This document shows, in pieces, positions 1 through 7,235 of a DNA stretch of 64,000 nucleotides. The notes beneath the pieces were generated by a model. The model made no database searches. It was not told the origin of the DNA and was given only the letters and a program-made list of their open reading frames with translations. Both the position numbers and the translations under genes were made by a program. The first letter of the stretch is position 1. Every line of letters begins with the position of its first letter. Source of the DNA: Lachnospiraceae bacterium (GTDB lineage: Bacteria; Bacillota; Clostridia; Lachnospirales; Lachnospiraceae); assembly GCA_017520425.1 (NCBI GenBank), contig JAFXFO010000009.1, positions 30,270-94,269 of the forward strand, given 5' to 3'.

Positions 1-467
1 AAAAGGAACGCTTGGAACGATTAATAGATGCGCTGGATAGCGCAAAGAGAGGAGAATATGTAATGGCAGCATTTGATAACAAAGAATATGAAAAAACGAA
101 AAAGCAGTACGAGGCAGAGGTAAAGGAGCGTTGGGGAAAGACGGATGCTTACAAGGAGAATCAGGAAAAGACCAAGGGCTATTCCAATGATAAGTGGCAG
201 GAGGCTAATGCAGGCCTGGATGTTATTATGGAAGAGTTTGCCCGCTGTAAGGACCGCGGAGCTACGGCAGACTCAGATGAAGCACTTGCCTTAGTACAAA
301 AGCTCCAAAATTACATTACCGAGCAGTATTATACCTGCACTAAAGAGATACTGGCAGGACTGGGACAGATGTATGTGGCGGATGAACGGTTCCGCAACAA
401 TATCGATAAGCACGGAGAAGGAACGGCTCAGTTTATTAGTGAAGCTATTACAAAATATAGTCAATAG
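1..467 (+). CDS. MerR-family regulator, C-terminal TipAS part (5' truncated by window edge)
   Basis: The reading frame is open to the left edge, so the DNA-binding half lies outside the window. What remains is the end of a basic dimerisation helix (KERLERLIDAL) followed by a helical domain of about 130 residues with the TYR/TRP-rich look of the TipAS drug-binding domain (FDNKEYEKTKKQYEAEVKER, then WQEAN and a terminal block near ERFRNNIDKHGEGTAQF). TipAS-type MerR proteins bind thiopeptides or other antibiotics and activate their own or resistance promoters. A TTG at 12 could be mistaken for a start but has no ribosome site. The gene ends just before a strong terminator. Family call is firm; the ligand is unknown. 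Confidence 0.85.
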   Translation, partial: KERLERLIDALDSAKRGEYVMAAFDNKEYEKTKKQYEAEVKERWGKTDAYKENQEKTKGYSNDKWQEANAGLDVIMEEFARCKDRGATADSDEALALVQKLQNYITEQYYTCTKEILAGLGQMYVADERFRNNIDKHGEGTAQFISEAITKYSQ

Positions 468-543
468 AAATTTTGGCTTGCTTAATTCGACCTCTTGCAG
501 TAATAATAGTGTGACAGCTTTGTATCTATACTGGTCAAAGACA

Positions 544-585
544 AGAAAAAGTATCCGTTTTATGGTATAAATGGATACTTTTTCT
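544..585 (+). terminator. Intrinsic terminator after the TipAS regulator
   Basis: A perfect 13-bp stem (AGAAAAAGTATCC with GGATACTTTTTCT) closes a 16-nt loop, and the 3' arm supplies the U-rich tract. It lies about 75 bp after the TAG stop of the MerR gene. The rest of 468-724 shows no convincing gene. Confidence 0.8.
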
Positions 586-724
586 AAGTTATTTATGTAG
601 AGATACAATGAAGCCTTGAAAAAGACAGAAAACATACAAAATCATTATGAAAATGGATACCAAATGCTTAGAAATAGCCATATAGATACTTTATGCTACA
701 GGAAACTAGAATTAATCGGTGGCA

Positions 725-1612
725 CTATTTCATAACATCTTGCATTATAGCAATGAGACTTGCCTTAGCACTGTTGGCTGTAAGTTTAGATGCAAAGTCA
801 TCGGCAAAATAAGAGATATAAGCTTGGATATCAGCCACTCCCGTGGTGTCGCCGAAATCTTTAAGTGCTCGGCAGAAGGTCAGAGCGGCATTTGTCTTTT
901 CTGCGAGACTGCCCTCGCTGCAGAACCATATATCCTTAGACTTCTTGTTCAAGAAGAAAAGTGCCAGGTCCTTCATATTTTGGTGCAGCTGTGCGGCAAA
1001 TTCAGCAGAGTCCTTAGGGAAGAGTTGTTCACATTTCTGGCCGGCTGTGCGGTACATATCAGGAAGCTCATTATAGTAAAGGGTTTTAGCCTCTTCTGTT
1101 TTTCCGGCAGCATGCAGTAGTTTCCCTTTTATGGTAAGAGCATCCAGACGTATGCTGATATCCCGACAGCCGCTTAAAATCCGTTCGCAGATTTTTTCCA
1201 ACTCTTTTTCGTATTTCAGGATTTGTGTGGTGTCATTGTCCGCACAGCCTCCGATTAAGTCCCAGGCATAAATAATCATGACCCGGTAGTCATTGGGGAA
1301 CTGTCGGATGGCAGCGGTGGATAGCTGCAGAGCCTCCACCAGGCAAAAGCTTTCCATAGCGGCAGTATGCTTTTTCCAAAAGGCTAAAATGTCCTGTTCC
1401 ATTTTAGATTCACTGTAATTCATTAGTTCATCGATGGACACCTTAAAGTAGTAAGCCAGCTGAGGAAGCAGGGAGATATCCGGCAAGGTAATGCCGGTTT
1501 CCCACTTACTAACCGCTGCGGCAGAAACATTCATAGCCACTGCCAGCTCCTCCTGAGTAATATTCTTTTGATTTCGCAATCTTTTGATGGTTTCACCCAT
1601 TTGTATATTCAT
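725..1612 (-). CDS. XRE-family HTH regulator with helical-repeat C-terminus
   Basis: Residues 5-60 form a Cro/CI-type helix-turn-helix (MGETIKRLRNQKNITQEELA, then VSKWETG and LPDISLLPQLAYYF). The remaining about 230 residues are helical with paired-helix TPR-like spacing (AIRQFPNDYRVMIIYAWDL). The start has GGAGA about 9 bases upstream. Two other genes here (23351-24439 and 42589-43521) share this architecture, which is common and mostly uncharacterised in Lachnospiraceae. It stands alone, divergent from the HTH-methyltransferase gene, with a perfect 23-bp dyad upstream that may be its operator. The signal sensed by the C-terminal part is unknown. Confidence 0.85.
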   Translation of the reverse strand: MNIQMGETIKRLRNQKNITQEELAVAMNVSAAAVSKWETGITLPDISLLPQLAYYFKVSIDELMNYSESKMEQDILAFWKKHTAAMESFCLVEALQLSTAAIRQFPNDYRVMIIYAWDLIGGCADNDTTQILKYEKELEKICERILSGCRDISIRLDALTIKGKLLHAAGKTEEAKTLYYNELPDMYRTAGQKCEQLFPKDSAEFAAQLHQNMKDLALFFLNKKSKDIWFCSEGSLAEKTNAALTFCRALKDFGDTTGVADIQAYISYFADDFASKLTANSAKASLIAIMQDVMK

Positions 1613-1734
1613 AGAAATGTCTCCTTTCTAAAATAATCCCTATCATCCTCACAGAATGCCATAGCTTATCCGGCATCGCTACGCTTCTGTTTTAAGTTAA
1701 TCATATCATAAAGATACGAAAAGAACAGGTATTG

Positions 1735-1757
1735 GTGGTTAATCGTTGATTAACCAC
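1735..1757. promoter_or_regulatory. Perfect inverted repeat, candidate operator
   Basis: GTGGTTAATC, three bases, then GATTAACCAC: a 10-bp perfect dyad, with another GGTTAAT half-site starting at 1759. It sits in the 320-bp gap between two divergent HTH genes, upstream of the minus-strand gene. Which regulator binds it cannot be told from sequence. Confidence 0.5.
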
Positions 1758-1818
1758 AGGTTAATAATATCAACTGCAAATCATTGTAGCTATGAAAAAA
1801 GACATTAACTCGCTTGCG

Positions 1819-1874
1819 AGGCGAATAAATTCCCCTACAATTAGTATCACAAGGCGAATAAACTCTGCTATAAT
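1819..1874 (+). promoter_or_regulatory. Direct repeats and -10 box upstream of the HTH-methyltransferase gene
   Basis: The motif AGGCGAATAAA followed by T/C and TC occurs twice, near 1819 and 1852, about 33 bp (three helical turns) apart. A TATAAT box lies at 1869-1874 with only a weak -35. The arrangement suggests regulator-dependent transcription of the plus-strand gene starting at 1933. This is inferred from motif position only. Confidence 0.35.
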
Positions 1875-1932
1875 CTAAGCATAACAACTTATGAGGCCTT
1901 GGAAGTGTGAAAAATTCGTGGGAGCAATGCAT

Positions 1933-3048
1933 ATGAAAGAGATGAAGTTACGGATTGCAGATTTAAGAAGAAAGAAAAAGATTACCCAGAAGGAGCTGGG
2001 CGAAGCCATGGGCGTTTCCTTCCAAACCATCAGTAAGTGGGAGAAGGGAGTAAACCTGCCGGATATTACGATTTTGCCTGCCCTGGCAGAGTATTTTAAG
2101 GTGTCCATAGACCAGCTGATGGGGGTGATACCCTTGCAGGGGGAAGAGTATATAGAGGAAAAGACGGGAACAGGACAGTTTTGGGAGCAGAAGCTGGAGT
2201 ACCTGCTACGGTCCCGTAGGAGGTCCTGGAACGAAGATTATATGCAGTTCCTAATAGAAAAAGTGTGGAAGATAGAGAAGCCGGTGAAGGTGCTGGATTG
2301 CGGCTGTGGCTATGGATTCTTAGGACTATTATTAATGCCCCTTTTGCCCAAGGGAAGTACCTATACGGGTATGGATTTGTCGGAAAGGCTTTTGGAGGAA
2401 GGACAGAAGCTGTTTGCAGACAAGGAGTATGAGGTGCGTTTCCTGCACAAGGATGTGTACGAATATCATGTGAAGGAGCAGTATGATTTGGTGATTTGTC
2501 AGGGGGTACTCAGGCATTTGGATACGCCGGAGGCATTCTTAAAAAAGATGATAGAGTTTGCCAAGAAGGACGCCCATGTGGTTTGTATCGACGCCAACAG
2601 GGAGTTTGAGTGCGACGGTCTCTACGTGGACGGCATGGATTATTTCTGGCTTTGTAAGCATGACGGCATGGAGGCACATTGGCGGACGGAGCTGGAGCAG
2701 CAGGGGCGTGACTATGCGGTGGCCATCCGTACCGCTCATATGATGCAGAAGCTGGGACTAAAGGAAGTGGATGTACGGATGAAGGACAAGGTAGCTTTCG
2801 TCACACCGGCACAGGAGGATTATGAGCAGACCAAGCGAGATTTTTTGGAGTACAATGACTGGAATGCAGGATTAAGCCCTCAGGAAATGGAGAATACCAT
2901 TCATTTCCTCATGAATCACGGCATGTCCCGTAAGGAAGCTACGGATTATTGCACCCGCAATATACGGATTGCGGAGTTTTTCCAGCTACATCCGGATGCG
3001 GGCTATACTTTTGCGAAAGGAACGATGATATCTTATGGAAAGAAGTAA
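1933..3048 (+). CDS. Fusion of XRE HTH domain and class I SAM methyltransferase
   Basis: The N-terminal 60 residues are a helix-turn-helix (LRRKKKITQKELGEAMGVSF, then ISKWEKGVNLPDI). From about residue 100 a Rossmann methyltransferase follows, with motif I VLDCGCGYGFLG, a MDLSERLLE acidic loop and a post-I region ending near YDLVICQGVLRHL. The start at 1933 is chosen because GGAG lies 8 bases upstream; ATGs at 1891 and 1927 are worse placed. The protein could be a regulator that responds to SAM or a small metabolite, or one that methylates a small molecule and controls its own gene. It overlaps the next gene by 14 bp, so HAD and probably Nudix proteins are co-expressed. The substrate is unknown. 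Confidence 0.85.
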   Translation: MKEMKLRIADLRRKKKITQKELGEAMGVSFQTISKWEKGVNLPDITILPALAEYFKVSIDQLMGVIPLQGEEYIEEKTGTGQFWEQKLEYLLRSRRRSWNEDYMQFLIEKVWKIEKPVKVLDCGCGYGFLGLLLMPLLPKGSTYTGMDLSERLLEEGQKLFADKEYEVRFLHKDVYEYHVKEQYDLVICQGVLRHLDTPEAFLKKMIEFAKKDAHVVCIDANREFECDGLYVDGMDYFWLCKHDGMEAHWRTELEQQGRDYAVAIRTAHMMQKLGLKEVDVRMKDKVAFVTPAQEDYEQTKRDFLEYNDWNAGLSPQEMENTIHFLMNHGMSRKEATDYCTRNIRIAEFFQLHPDAGYTFAKGTMISYGKK

Positions 3049-3661
3049 AGTATTGCTAATTGATATGTATGGAGTGATTATTAAGGAGAGCAAGGGGTAC
3101 TTCATCCCCTATACTTTTCAACATTTCCCTGAAGTGGAATATGACCGACTGACCAATGCTTTTAAGGTGGAGAGGGTATTTTCCAAGGCCCAGAAAGGGC
3201 AGCTGACCAATGAAGAGTTCTTAAGCTATCTTGGGTATGGGAACCCACGTGAGACTATGGAGGATTATCTGAAGAACTACCTGACCTTGGATGAGCAGTT
3301 CCATGATTTCGCGTCAAGTGTTACTCAAAAGATGGAGATGTGTTTACTGTCCAATGATGTGTTGGAATGGAGTGAATTTCTGACGGAGTATCATGGCATG
3401 AGCCCCTATTTCAAGGACAAAATTGTCAGTGGAGAGGTACATTTGCGTAAGCCGGATAAGGCAATTTTTGAGTGTGCCATTGAGAGACTGCAATGCAAAC
3501 CGGGGGACTGTATTTTCGTAGACAATAGTGTGAAGAACCTGCGGGTGGCAGAGGAGCTGGGAATGACTGCCATACTCTTTAATAGAGATGGCGAGGAGTA
3601 TGAAGGCAATGTGGTGAATGATTTCGGGGAGCTGGGCGAATTGCTTCAGAGGCTTCTGTAG
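3035..3661 (+). CDS. HAD-superfamily hydrolase-like protein with altered motif I
   Basis: About 208 residues with a HAD fold pattern: motif I IDMYGVI (nucleophile candidate D10), motif II LLSND around residue 106, motif III lysine in LRKPDKAIFE, and motif IV IFVDNSVKNL. In most HAD phosphatases motif I is DxDGT; here the second aspartate, the general acid, is Tyr12, similar to the DLGGVL-type subgroup (YihX and epoxide-hydrolase N-terminal phosphatase relatives). Activity may therefore be weak or of another type. It starts inside the end of the HTH-methyltransferase gene, and the Nudix gene follows after 20 bp, suggesting one operon. Confidence 0.8.
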   Translation: MERSKVLLIDMYGVIIKESKGYFIPYTFQHFPEVEYDRLTNAFKVERVFSKAQKGQLTNEEFLSYLGYGNPRETMEDYLKNYLTLDEQFHDFASSVTQKMEMCLLSNDVLEWSEFLTEYHGMSPYFKDKIVSGEVHLRKPDKAIFECAIERLQCKPGDCIFVDNSVKNLRVAEELGMTAILFNRDGEEYEGNVVNDFGELGELLQRLL

Positions 3662-3681
3662 AGGAAAGGAGAGGAACTATT

Positions 3682-4137
3682 ATGAGTGATAATTATTCTT
3701 TGGCAGTAGGTTGTATCGTCCGTAAGGAGGATGAGGTGCTTCTGGTGCGTCACACCTACGGTGGGGCTGCAGGTCAGCTGTTAATTCCCGGAGGACTTTG
3801 TACTGTGGACGAGCTTCCGGAGGAAGCCGCGCAACGGGAAGTATTGGAAGAGACTCATGTGGTGGCAAAGATGGATGCCATGCTGGGCATACGCTGCGGA
3901 CGTAATGGCTGGTATGCATTATTATTGATGGATTATGTGGAAGGCGAGCCTATGAGTGACGGAAATGAAAACAGCGAAGCCCTTTTTATGAAGGTGAATG
4001 AGGCTTTGGAGCGGGAGGATGTGACCCATATGACCAAGGTGGCACTGAGAGCTATGCTTTCTAAGGATAAGGTGCTGTTATATTCCGATGAGGAGTATAA
4101 GAAAGTAAAAGAAAATAAGTTTACGTTGTTTATATAG
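3682..4137 (+). CDS. Nudix hydrolase
   Basis: Residues 38-61 match the Nudix box Gx5Ex7REUxEExGU (GLCTVDE, then REVLEET), which binds the divalent metal used to cut nucleoside-diphosphate derivatives. The final glycine of the box is replaced by His60. The preceding LLIPGG strand fits the family. AGGAGAGG precedes the ATG. It is the third gene of the cluster with the HTH-methyltransferase and HAD genes and is followed by a terminator. The substrate cannot be told; the context suggests modification or clean-up of a small molecule. Confidence 0.88.
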   Translation: MSDNYSLAVGCIVRKEDEVLLVRHTYGGAAGQLLIPGGLCTVDELPEEAAQREVLEETHVVAKMDAMLGIRCGRNGWYALLLMDYVEGEPMSDGNENSEALFMKVNEALEREDVTHMTKVALRAMLSKDKVLLYSDEEYKKVKENKFTLFI

Positions 4138-4145
4138 GGAGTGTG

Positions 4146-4176
4146 AAAACCAAGGTCCGGTTGCCTTGGTTTTTCT
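4146..4176 (+). terminator. Intrinsic terminator after the Nudix gene
   Basis: AAAACCAAGG pairs with CCTTGGTTTT around an 8-nt loop, followed by further Ts. It closes the HTH-methyltransferase/HAD/Nudix unit. Confidence 0.85.
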
Positions 4177-4293
4177 TGTATATAAGAAATGATTATGTTA
4201 TATTGATATTGTCTTAAAAATCTATCATCTGATTTCAGGCAGTTTCTGCCAAGTTTTTCTAAGACTATTAATTACATACGGAGGTATTGGCTT

Positions 4294-5283
4294 ATGGAGG
4301 AAAGCAAGGAATTATTGTCCACTGATTCGATATGCAATCGGGTTTATACTATTAGGGGGCAACAGGTAATGCTGGATTATGATTTGGCAGAGATTTATGG
4401 GTATGAAGTGAAAAGATTGAATGAACAGGTAAAAAGAAACATAAATAGATTTCCGAATGATTTTATGTTTCAGTTGGAGGAAGCAGAGTTTGATATCTTG
4501 AAGTCGCAATTTGCGACTTCAAGTTGGGGGGGCAAAAGAAAGCTTCCTTATGCTTTTACAGAACAAGGAATATATATGCTTGCAACTGTCCTGCGTGGCG
4601 AATTAGCAGAAAAACAAAGCATCTTTATTATGCGGGCCTTTCGGGAAATGAGACATTACATAAAGCAAAACCAGCAGTTTGTAACACAGTCAGAAATACG
4701 ACTGGTAACGGCAAAGGTATCGGAGATTTCTGCACAGATGACAAGTATGACCGACAGGCAGAAGAAGAATGAGCAGAAGATTACTGACATCATGCGCAGT
4801 ATTGATACTATTAGCGAGAACTTTATTTCAGATAGAGACTGCAAAAACTTTGTAATCTATAAAGGGCAGAAATTCGAAGCGGATTTAGCTTACATTGATA
4901 TTTATCAACAGGCGACTACCAGCATTTATTTAGTGGATGATTATATGGATGCCAAGACCTTGCAGTTGTTATCACAGAAAAGGCAAGGAGTAGAAGTGAT
5001 TCTTTTTACAGAAAACGGTCATGGGCGGAAGGGGTTTTTGACGGAGGCAGTGGTAAAGGATTTTATGATGCAATTTCCGCCTCTTAAAATTAAGCCTAAT
5101 CCTGACTGTCATGACCGTTTCATAGTGATAGATTATGGTATGCCCACAGAGCAGGCATACCATTGTGGGGCATCCAGTAAGGATGCAGGTAAAAAGCTTT
5201 GTGCAATTAATAAGCTGGAGAATTCATACATGATTCATCCGCCTATGGACAAGCTTCTGACACAGAAGGATAAGAAAGTGTGA
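4294..5283 (+). CDS. ORF6N-domain protein with PLD-like C-terminal domain
   Basis: Residues about 10-115 form the ORF6N domain found in phage and mobile-element regulators (VYTIRGQQVMLDYDLAEIYG, then FPNDFMFQL and LPYAFTEQG). A helical linker runs to about residue 180. The C-terminal part contains HDRFIVID near residue 273, which fits H-x-(K/R)-x4-D of the phospholipase-D/nuclease superfamily with Arg for Lys; only one such motif is seen. ORF6N proteins occur in prophages and defence loci, but no phage genes are adjacent. GGAGG lies 8 bases before the ATG. Possible role: phage-derived antirepressor or nuclease. Confidence 0.8.
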   Translation: MEESKELLSTDSICNRVYTIRGQQVMLDYDLAEIYGYEVKRLNEQVKRNINRFPNDFMFQLEEAEFDILKSQFATSSWGGKRKLPYAFTEQGIYMLATVLRGELAEKQSIFIMRAFREMRHYIKQNQQFVTQSEIRLVTAKVSEISAQMTSMTDRQKKNEQKITDIMRSIDTISENFISDRDCKNFVIYKGQKFEADLAYIDIYQQATTSIYLVDDYMDAKTLQLLSQKRQGVEVILFTENGHGRKGFLTEAVVKDFMMQFPPLKIKPNPDCHDRFIVIDYGMPTEQAYHCGASSKDAGKKLCAINKLENSYMIHPPMDKLLTQKDKKV

Positions 5284-5304
5284 AGGTAAGGGGGGATTCC
5301 CCTC

Positions 5305-5333
5305 TTGCATCTTTTCTTATTCTGTGCTATGGT
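5305..5333 (+). promoter_or_regulatory. Candidate promoter for the ABC-F leader
   Basis: TTGCAT at 5305-5310 and TATGGT at 5328-5333 are separated by 17 bp, both 4/6 to consensus. Transcription from here would cover the whole leader (peptide ORF and terminator). Weak by sequence alone. Confidence 0.35.
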
Positions 5334-5415
5334 TAGTACAGATTAAGGAAAGGCACAAAGTAAGTGAACGGTGGAGAAATGAGAAACAGATAGTTTGATT
5401 TGGAGGAAACAGACA

Positions 5416-5502
5416 ATGATGAGAGTTGCCTATAAAGATAGGCTTGTTTGTGTATGCCGAATTAGATTATCACACTTGTTGAAACCCGCTGATTCCCTGT
5501 AA
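5416..5502 (+). CDS. 28-residue leader peptide upstream of the ABC-F gene
   Basis: GGAGG at 5402-5406 lies 9 bases before ATG 5416 (a second ATG follows at once). The ORF begins MMRVAYKDRLVCVC and ends HLLKPADSL with TAA. It precedes a terminator that separates it from the ABC-F gene. Antibiotic-resistance ABC-F genes are often controlled by a leader ORF whose translating or stalled ribosome changes downstream RNA folding, so this is inferred to be a regulatory uORF. The ORF contains a 6-bp hairpin (GCCTAT/ATAGGC, 5428-5443). Confidence 0.6.
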   Translation: MMRVAYKDRLVCVCRIRLSHLLKPADSL

Positions 5503-5554
5503 GAAGTCATTGCTTTTCTCTATAGGTGAATTGTATAGGTTTTATTTGAGTATG

Positions 5555-5590
5555 AGTCTGTTTGGGGTATACAAACAGACTTTTTCTTTT
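5555..5590 (+). terminator. Attenuator terminator in the ABC-F leader
   Basis: AGTCTGTTTG (5555-5564) pairs perfectly with CAAACAGACT (5572-5581), loop 7 nt, followed by TTTTTCTTTT. It lies before the ABC-F ribosome site (AAGGAGG 5593-5599), so transcription must read through it. The 5' arm could instead pair with AAACAGAC at 5407-5414, next to the leader-peptide ribosome site, giving a possible antiterminator. Confidence 0.8.
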
Positions 5591-5604
5591 GAAAGGAGGC
5601 CTAT

Positions 5605-7149
5605 ATGTTACAGATTAAGAATTTGAATATCACACATAAGAAAGATTTAAGGGAAATCATAAAGGATTTTTCTGTTGTATTAAATCACGGGGATAAGGCC
5701 GTGATAATCGGGGAGGAAGGAAATGGAAAATCCACCTTGATGAAATGGATTTATGACCCTCAGCTGGCAGAGGAATACGTGGAATGCAGGGGAGAACGTA
5801 TTTTAGGGAAGGAAAAGCTTTGTTACCTGCCTCAGGAGTTACCCAAGGTCGAAAGAGAAATGACCATATATGAGTTCTTTGCGGCAAGTACTTTTTTCTT
5901 TGATTATACACCAAAGGAATTGACGCAGATGGCAAAGGAATTCCGGGTGGATACGGATTTCTTCTACAGGGAACAGCGGATGGGTACCTTATCCGGCGGC
6001 GAGAAAATAAAGGCTCAGATGATGAGGATTTTGATGGAAAAGCCTACAGTACTTCTGTTGGACGAGCCCTCCAATGATATTGATATTGCCACGTTGGAGT
6101 TTTTAGAGGAACTGATAAATAACTGGGAATATATTGTATTATATATTTCCCATGATGAAACTCTGATAGAGAATACGGCCAATATGGTGATTCATTTGGA
6201 GCAGCTGAAGCGTAAGACGGAGCCGAAGTTTACGGTGGCCAAGATGCCCTACCGACAGTATGTGGAGGAGCGGATCTACAGCTTTGACAGGCAGGAACAG
6301 CAGGCTATGAATGAACGCAGGGAGAAACGTAAGCGTGATGAGAGATTTGCCAAAATATATCTGGATGTGCAGACACAATTAGCCGGATGTACCAGACAGG
6401 CACCTGCCATAGCTAAAAATCTGAAGGACAAAATGCATTCCGTGAAAGCCATGGAAAGGCGTTTTGAAAGAGAAGATGAGAATATGACAGAAATACCCGA
6501 GCAGGAAGAAGCCATCTTCTTTAAGTTGGGTGCTAAGGAATTAGCCATTCCGGCAGGAAAGACAGTGATAGAGTATGAGTTGGATGAACTGTTGACGCCG
6601 GATGGAGCGAGGGTTCTGGCCAGGGACATAAAGCTTATCATGCGTGGCAGTAAGAAGGTATGCATCATAGGCAATAACGGGGCAGGCAAGACCACTCTGT
6701 TAAAGAAAATAGCGGCACTGCTTCTGGAAAGAAAAGATATACATGCCCAATATATTCCCCAGAATTATGAGGATATATTGGACATGACGCAGACACCGGT
6801 GGATTACCTGGATACCACCGGAGACAAGGAAGAGAGAACCCGAATAAGAACCTACCTTGGTGCCTTAAAGTATACGGCGGATGAGATGGACCACCCCATC
6901 GGTGAATTGTCCGGTGGTCAGAAGGCAAAAGTATTGCTTCTGAAAATCAGTTTGTCAAAAACCAATGTGTTGATACTGGACGAACCGACCCGTAACTTTT
7001 CGCCCCTGTCAGGACCTGTGATACGTAAAATCCTGGCAGAATTTCCGGGGGCTATTATCAGTATTTCTCATGACCGAAAGTACATGGATGAGGTATGCGA
7101 TGTGGTATATCGGCTTACGGAAAGCGGATTAGAGGAATGGGAAAATTAA
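5605..7149 (+). CDS. ABC-F family ATPase (probable ribosome-protection type)
   Basis: Two ABC ATPase domains on one chain without membrane segments. Domain 1 has Walker A GEEGNGKST near residue 36, signature LSGGEK and Walker B LLLDEPSNDID; domain 2 has GNNGAGKTT near 356, LSGGQK and LILDEPTRNFSP. A charged linker of about 90 residues lies between them, as in ABC-F proteins that enter the ribosomal E site. At 514 residues it fits the resistance-type members. It is single-copy transcribed behind a leader peptide and terminator, which is typical of drug-inducible ABC-F genes (vmlR, msrD type). The drug class cannot be predicted. A MerR gene follows. Confidence 0.9.
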   Translation: MLQIKNLNITHKKDLREIIKDFSVVLNHGDKAVIIGEEGNGKSTLMKWIYDPQLAEEYVECRGERILGKEKLCYLPQELPKVEREMTIYEFFAASTFFFDYTPKELTQMAKEFRVDTDFFYREQRMGTLSGGEKIKAQMMRILMEKPTVLLLDEPSNDIDIATLEFLEELINNWEYIVLYISHDETLIENTANMVIHLEQLKRKTEPKFTVAKMPYRQYVEERIYSFDRQEQQAMNERREKRKRDERFAKIYLDVQTQLAGCTRQAPAIAKNLKDKMHSVKAMERRFEREDENMTEIPEQEEAIFFKLGAKELAIPAGKTVIEYELDELLTPDGARVLARDIKLIMRGSKKVCIIGNNGAGKTTLLKKIAALLLERKDIHAQYIPQNYEDILDMTQTPVDYLDTTGDKEERTRIRTYLGALKYTADEMDHPIGELSGGQKAKVLLLKISLSKTNVLILDEPTRNFSPLSGPVIRKILAEFPGAIISISHDRKYMDEVCDVVYRLTESGLEEWEN

Positions 7150-7162
7150 TTTTTTAACCCCC

Positions 7163-7212
7163 TTGACTCTAAACCATACTTTAAGCTTATGATATGTACA
7201 TAAGGTACCTTA
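7163..7212 (+). promoter_or_regulatory. MerR-type promoter with 19-bp spacer
   Basis: TTGACT (7163-7168) and TATGAT (7188-7193) are separated by 19 bp, the long spacer typical of promoters activated by MerR-family proteins through DNA untwisting. A perfect 12-bp palindrome, TAAGGTACCTTA, follows at 7201-7212 near the expected transcription start. The MerR gene starts at 7236, so autoregulation is likely. Confidence 0.7.
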
Positions 7213-7235
7213 AAGAATATTAGGAGGTGGCATCA

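Noticed and set aside
4294-5283. Prophage
   Set aside because: The ORF6N protein is isolated; no integrase, structural or replication genes flank it.
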